Assembly (NCBI RefSeq): GCF_009789675.1
Contig: NZ_CP046913.1
Coordinates: 2,356,001 to 2,420,000 of the forward strand
Length of the DNA: 64,000 nucleotides
Source: Paraburkholderia acidisoli
Lineage (GTDB): Bacteria; Pseudomonadota; Gammaproteobacteria; Burkholderiales; Burkholderiaceae
Direction of reading: 5' to 3'
Positions 62,030 through 64,000 of the stretch are shown piece after piece. The notes below the pieces were generated by a model. The model was not told the DNA's origin and did no database searches. It was given only the letters and a program-made list of their open reading frames with translations. The position numbers were made by a program, and so were the translations under genes. Position 1 is the first letter of the stretch. Each line of letters opens with the position of its first letter.

Positions 62030-63484
62030 TTACTGCTTCGACTTGCTCTTCTTCGCCTTCACCTTCGCGCCTGCCGGATCCGGCTCGGCCGTTTCCGGCG
62101 CGGCGTCGGGGGTTTCGTCGACGGATTTCGCGCGGGCGATCACGTCGGCGGCCTCTTCCGCGGCGGCGGCAGCGGCTTCCTCGGGCGTCGTTTCAGCGCC
62201 GGCCGCCTTGGTCTTCGGCTTGGCGTCGCCGCGCCGCTCCAGCACGGCGGCGAAGAAGCCGTCCGTGGCGTGGCGATGCGGCCAGAGCGAGAGGTAGTCG
62301 CCCGTATCGAGGCCGATGCGCTGCTCCGCGAGCACGTCGCGCGCGCTCACCAGCGCGAAGTCGGGATGCGCGTCGAGGAACTGCTTCACGACCGCTTCGT
62401 TTTCGGCTTCGAGAATACTGCAGGTTGCGTAGACGAGACGGCCGCCGCGCTTGAGCAGGCGCGCGGCGCTCGTGAGAATCGACAGTTGCTTGGGCGCGAG
62501 TTCCGCGACCGATTCCGGCGTCTGGCGCCATTTCAGGTCGGGATTGCGGCGCAGCGTGCCGAGGCCCGAGCACGGCGCGTCCACCAGCACGCGGTCGATC
62601 TTGCCGACGAGGCGCTTGATCTTGGCGTCGTGTTCGCTGTCGATGAGCACCGGATTGACGTTCGACAGCCCGCTGCGCGCGAGGCGCGGTTTGAGCTTGG
62701 CGAGACGGCGGTCCGACACGTCGAACGCGTAGAGACGGCCGGTCGAGCGCATCATCGCGCCGAGCGCGAGCGTCTTGCCGCCCGCGCCCGCGCAGAAGTC
62801 CACCACCATTTCGCCGCGGCGCGGCGCGACCAGCGAGCACAGCAGCTGGCTGCCTTCGTCCTGCACCTCGAACCAGCCGTTCCTGAACGCGTCGAGCTTG
62901 CTCAACGCCGGCTTGCCGACCACGCGCACGCCGTTGGGCGCGAACGGCGTCTCGCCCGCCTCGATGCCCGCCTCGGACAGCGAGCGCAGCAGTTCGTCGC
63001 GGTTCGCCTTGATCGGGTTCGAGCGCAGGTCGAGCGGCGCCGGATAGTTGAGCGCGGCGGCGAGCTGCGCCAGTTCGGCGGGCTCGAAACGGCCGTCGAG
63101 CGCCTTCGTGATCCAATCGGGCAGATTGATCTGCACGCGCACGGGCAGGCTGGCCGGGTCGATGCGGGCAACGTGCTCGAGCCAGTTCGCCTCGGCGTCC
63201 GAGAGGAACGGGCGGATCGCCGAGCGGCCCGCCGTGGCCATCAGGCCGAGCAGCGTGAGGCGGCGCGTGGGGCTGCCCGAGCCGCCTTCGGCCAGATGCG
63301 CGAACTCCATGCGCCGGCGCAGCACGGCGAACACGGCTTCGGCGATCACGCCGCGCTCGGCGTGGCCGAGCTTGGGATGCTCGCGGAAGAAGCGGCTCGT
63401 CACCGCGTCGGCGGGACCCGTGAATTTAAGGACGTCGGCGAGCAACGTCTCCGTTTGTCCAATCAGAAAACCATGTAGTCTCAT
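62030..63484 (-). CDS. RsmB/NOP family rRNA (cytosine-C5)-methyltransferase
   Basis: A 484-residue SAM-dependent m5C methyltransferase. An N-terminal NusB-like helical domain leads to the catalytic domain with VVDFCAGAGGKTLALGAMM (SAM binding), VDAPCSGLGTLRRNPDLKWR and YATCSILEAENEAVV, the Pro-Cys and Thr-Cys motifs holding the two catalytic cysteines. The C-terminal region from about residue 440 is Ala/Glu/Lys-rich low complexity. It could be RsmB (16S C967) or a related NOP member. It overlaps the end of purN by 4 nt (ATGA). Confidence 0.88.
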   Translation of the reverse strand: MRLHGFLIGQTETLLADVLKFTGPADAVTSRFFREHPKLGHAERGVIAEAVFAVLRRRMEFAHLAEGGSGSPTRRLTLLGLMATAGRSAIRPFLSDAEANWLEHVARIDPASLPVRVQINLPDWITKALDGRFEPAELAQLAAALNYPAPLDLRSNPIKANRDELLRSLSEAGIEAGETPFAPNGVRVVGKPALSKLDAFRNGWFEVQDEGSQLLCSLVAPRRGEMVVDFCAGAGGKTLALGAMMRSTGRLYAFDVSDRRLAKLKPRLARSGLSNVNPVLIDSEHDAKIKRLVGKIDRVLVDAPCSGLGTLRRNPDLKWRQTPESVAELAPKQLSILTSAARLLKRGGRLVYATCSILEAENEAVVKQFLDAHPDFALVSARDVLAEQRIGLDTGDYLSLWPHRHATDGFFAAVLERRGDAKPKTKAAGAETTPEEAAAAAAEEAADVIARAKSVDETPDAAPETAEPDPAGAKVKAKKSKSKQ

Positions 63485-64000
63485 GCGCCCTCCCCGGCGG
63501 CTTGCGAGTCGTCAAAGAAGAGCCACTGAGGCTCGGCCGGCGCGAGGCGCACGCGCTCGCCGTCGAGCGACAGGCGCCCTTCGACGAACCAGCGCACCGC
63601 GCGCGGATAAATTACGTGTTCGGTTTGCAGCACGCGCGCGGCCAGCGCCGCGGCGTCGTCGGTCTCGCGCACGGGCACGGCGGCCTGCGCGACGATGGGC
63701 CCGTGATCGAGCGTGGGCGTGACGAAATGCACGGTCGCGCCATGCACGCGGCAGCCGGCGTCGAGCGCCTGCTGGTGCGTCTTGAGGCCCGGAAAACTGG
63801 GCAGCAGCGAAGGATGGATGTTGATCATCCGGCCCGAATAATGGTCCACAAAGCCGTTCGTCAGCACGCGCATGAAGCCCGCCAGCACGACGAGATGCGG
63901 CTCGAAGCCGTCGACGGTCTGCGCGAGCGCGGCGTCGAACGCGGCCCGGTCGGGAAACTGGCGATGGTCGACGACCGCCGTGGCAATGCCGTGCGAAGCC
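63481..64000 (-). CDS. purN: Phosphoribosylglycinamide formyltransferase, C-terminal part
   Basis: The frame enters the window from the right edge without a start and ends at 63481. Visible residues include the formyltetrahydrofolate-binding and catalytic part: LAGFMRVLTNGFVDHYSGRM, the INIHPSLLPSFPGLKTHQQA segment with catalytic His, and HGATVHFVTPTLDHGPIV with catalytic Asp. PurN adds the formyl group to glycinamide ribonucleotide in purine synthesis. Roughly the first 45 residues of the protein lie outside the window. Confidence 0.93.
   Translation of the reverse strand, partial: ASHGIATAVVDHRQFPDRAAFDAALAQTVDGFEPHLVVLAGFMRVLTNGFVDHYSGRMINIHPSLLPSFPGLKTHQQALDAGCRVHGATVHFVTPTLDHGPIVAQAAVPVRETDDAAALAARVLQTEHVIYPRAVRWFVEGRLSLDGERVRLAPAEPQWLFFDDSQAAGEGA

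Noticed and set aside
1..64000. CRISPR array, rRNA operon or complete insertion sequence
   Set aside because: No regularly spaced 25-40 bp repeats, no rRNA sequence and no transposase gene with terminal repeats were found on reading both strands.

Overview
The window is high-GC chromosomal DNA from a betaproteobacterium of the Burkholderiaceae, most like Paraburkholderia, Caballeronia or Burkholderia. The evidence is the core gene set (ubiD, trmB, uppP, hemN, ispH, rpmB-rpmG, nadB/nadA/nadC, rsmB, purN), the Burkholderia-type porin, the livFGMH operon, and the strong C/G preference at third codon positions.

Core segment 1 (1-12178) carries the start of a membrane-anchored protein, ubiD, a LysE-type exporter, a small Pro/Tyr-rich exported protein, an EthD-domain protein, yggT, tRNA-Gly(CCC), trmB, uppP, a Tat-like lipoprotein, a YkgJ-type cysteine-cluster protein, hemN and tRNA-Leu(CAA).

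A genomic island of about 16.4 kb (12160-28533) sits in the 3' end of tRNA-Leu. A P4-type integrase lies next to the tRNA, and an imperfect copy of the tRNA 3' end marks the far side. Inside are a second tyrosine recombinase coupled to an AlpA-like regulator, a phage-like replication module (second AlpA-like gene, small gene, O-like protein with 12-bp iterons inside its gene, DnaB helicase), an operon of four small overlapping genes behind a strongly structured leader, a 2-oxoglutarate hydroxylase-like gene coupled to two small genes, a GrlR-like gene, and at the right end a tight three-gene cassette (TIGR04255-like, GWDG-motif and unknown proteins). I see no capsid, tail, terminase, lysis or conjugation genes. 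It therefore looks like a self-replicating phage satellite or a strongly reduced prophage, with cargo at its edge.

Core segment 2 (28541-37000) holds poxB, rsuA, an SDR-type epimerase, a ferredoxin-linked oxidoreductase, and an argD-like aminotransferase. The aminotransferase is preceded by a 16-codon ORF with four consecutive Arg codons and a strong intrinsic terminator, which is a candidate arginine attenuator.

The catabolic segment (36203-46574) is a non-phosphorylative sugar or sugar-acid pathway: porin, MFS sugar transporter, SDR dehydrogenase, HpcH-type aldolase, IlvD/Edd dehydratase, LacI regulator, SMP-30 lactonase, GntR regulator and an enolase-superfamily dehydratase. Three copies of one palindrome (in front of the porin gene and twice between the dehydratase and lacI) tie the porin to the LacI regulon.

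The rest (46678-64000) is livHMGF, a hypothetical gene with its own promoter and terminator, ispH-fkpB, radC, rpmB-rpmG, nadB facing nadA-nadC, an acyl desaturase, an MscS channel, rsmB and the end of purN. No rRNA gene, CRISPR array or complete insertion sequence was seen.
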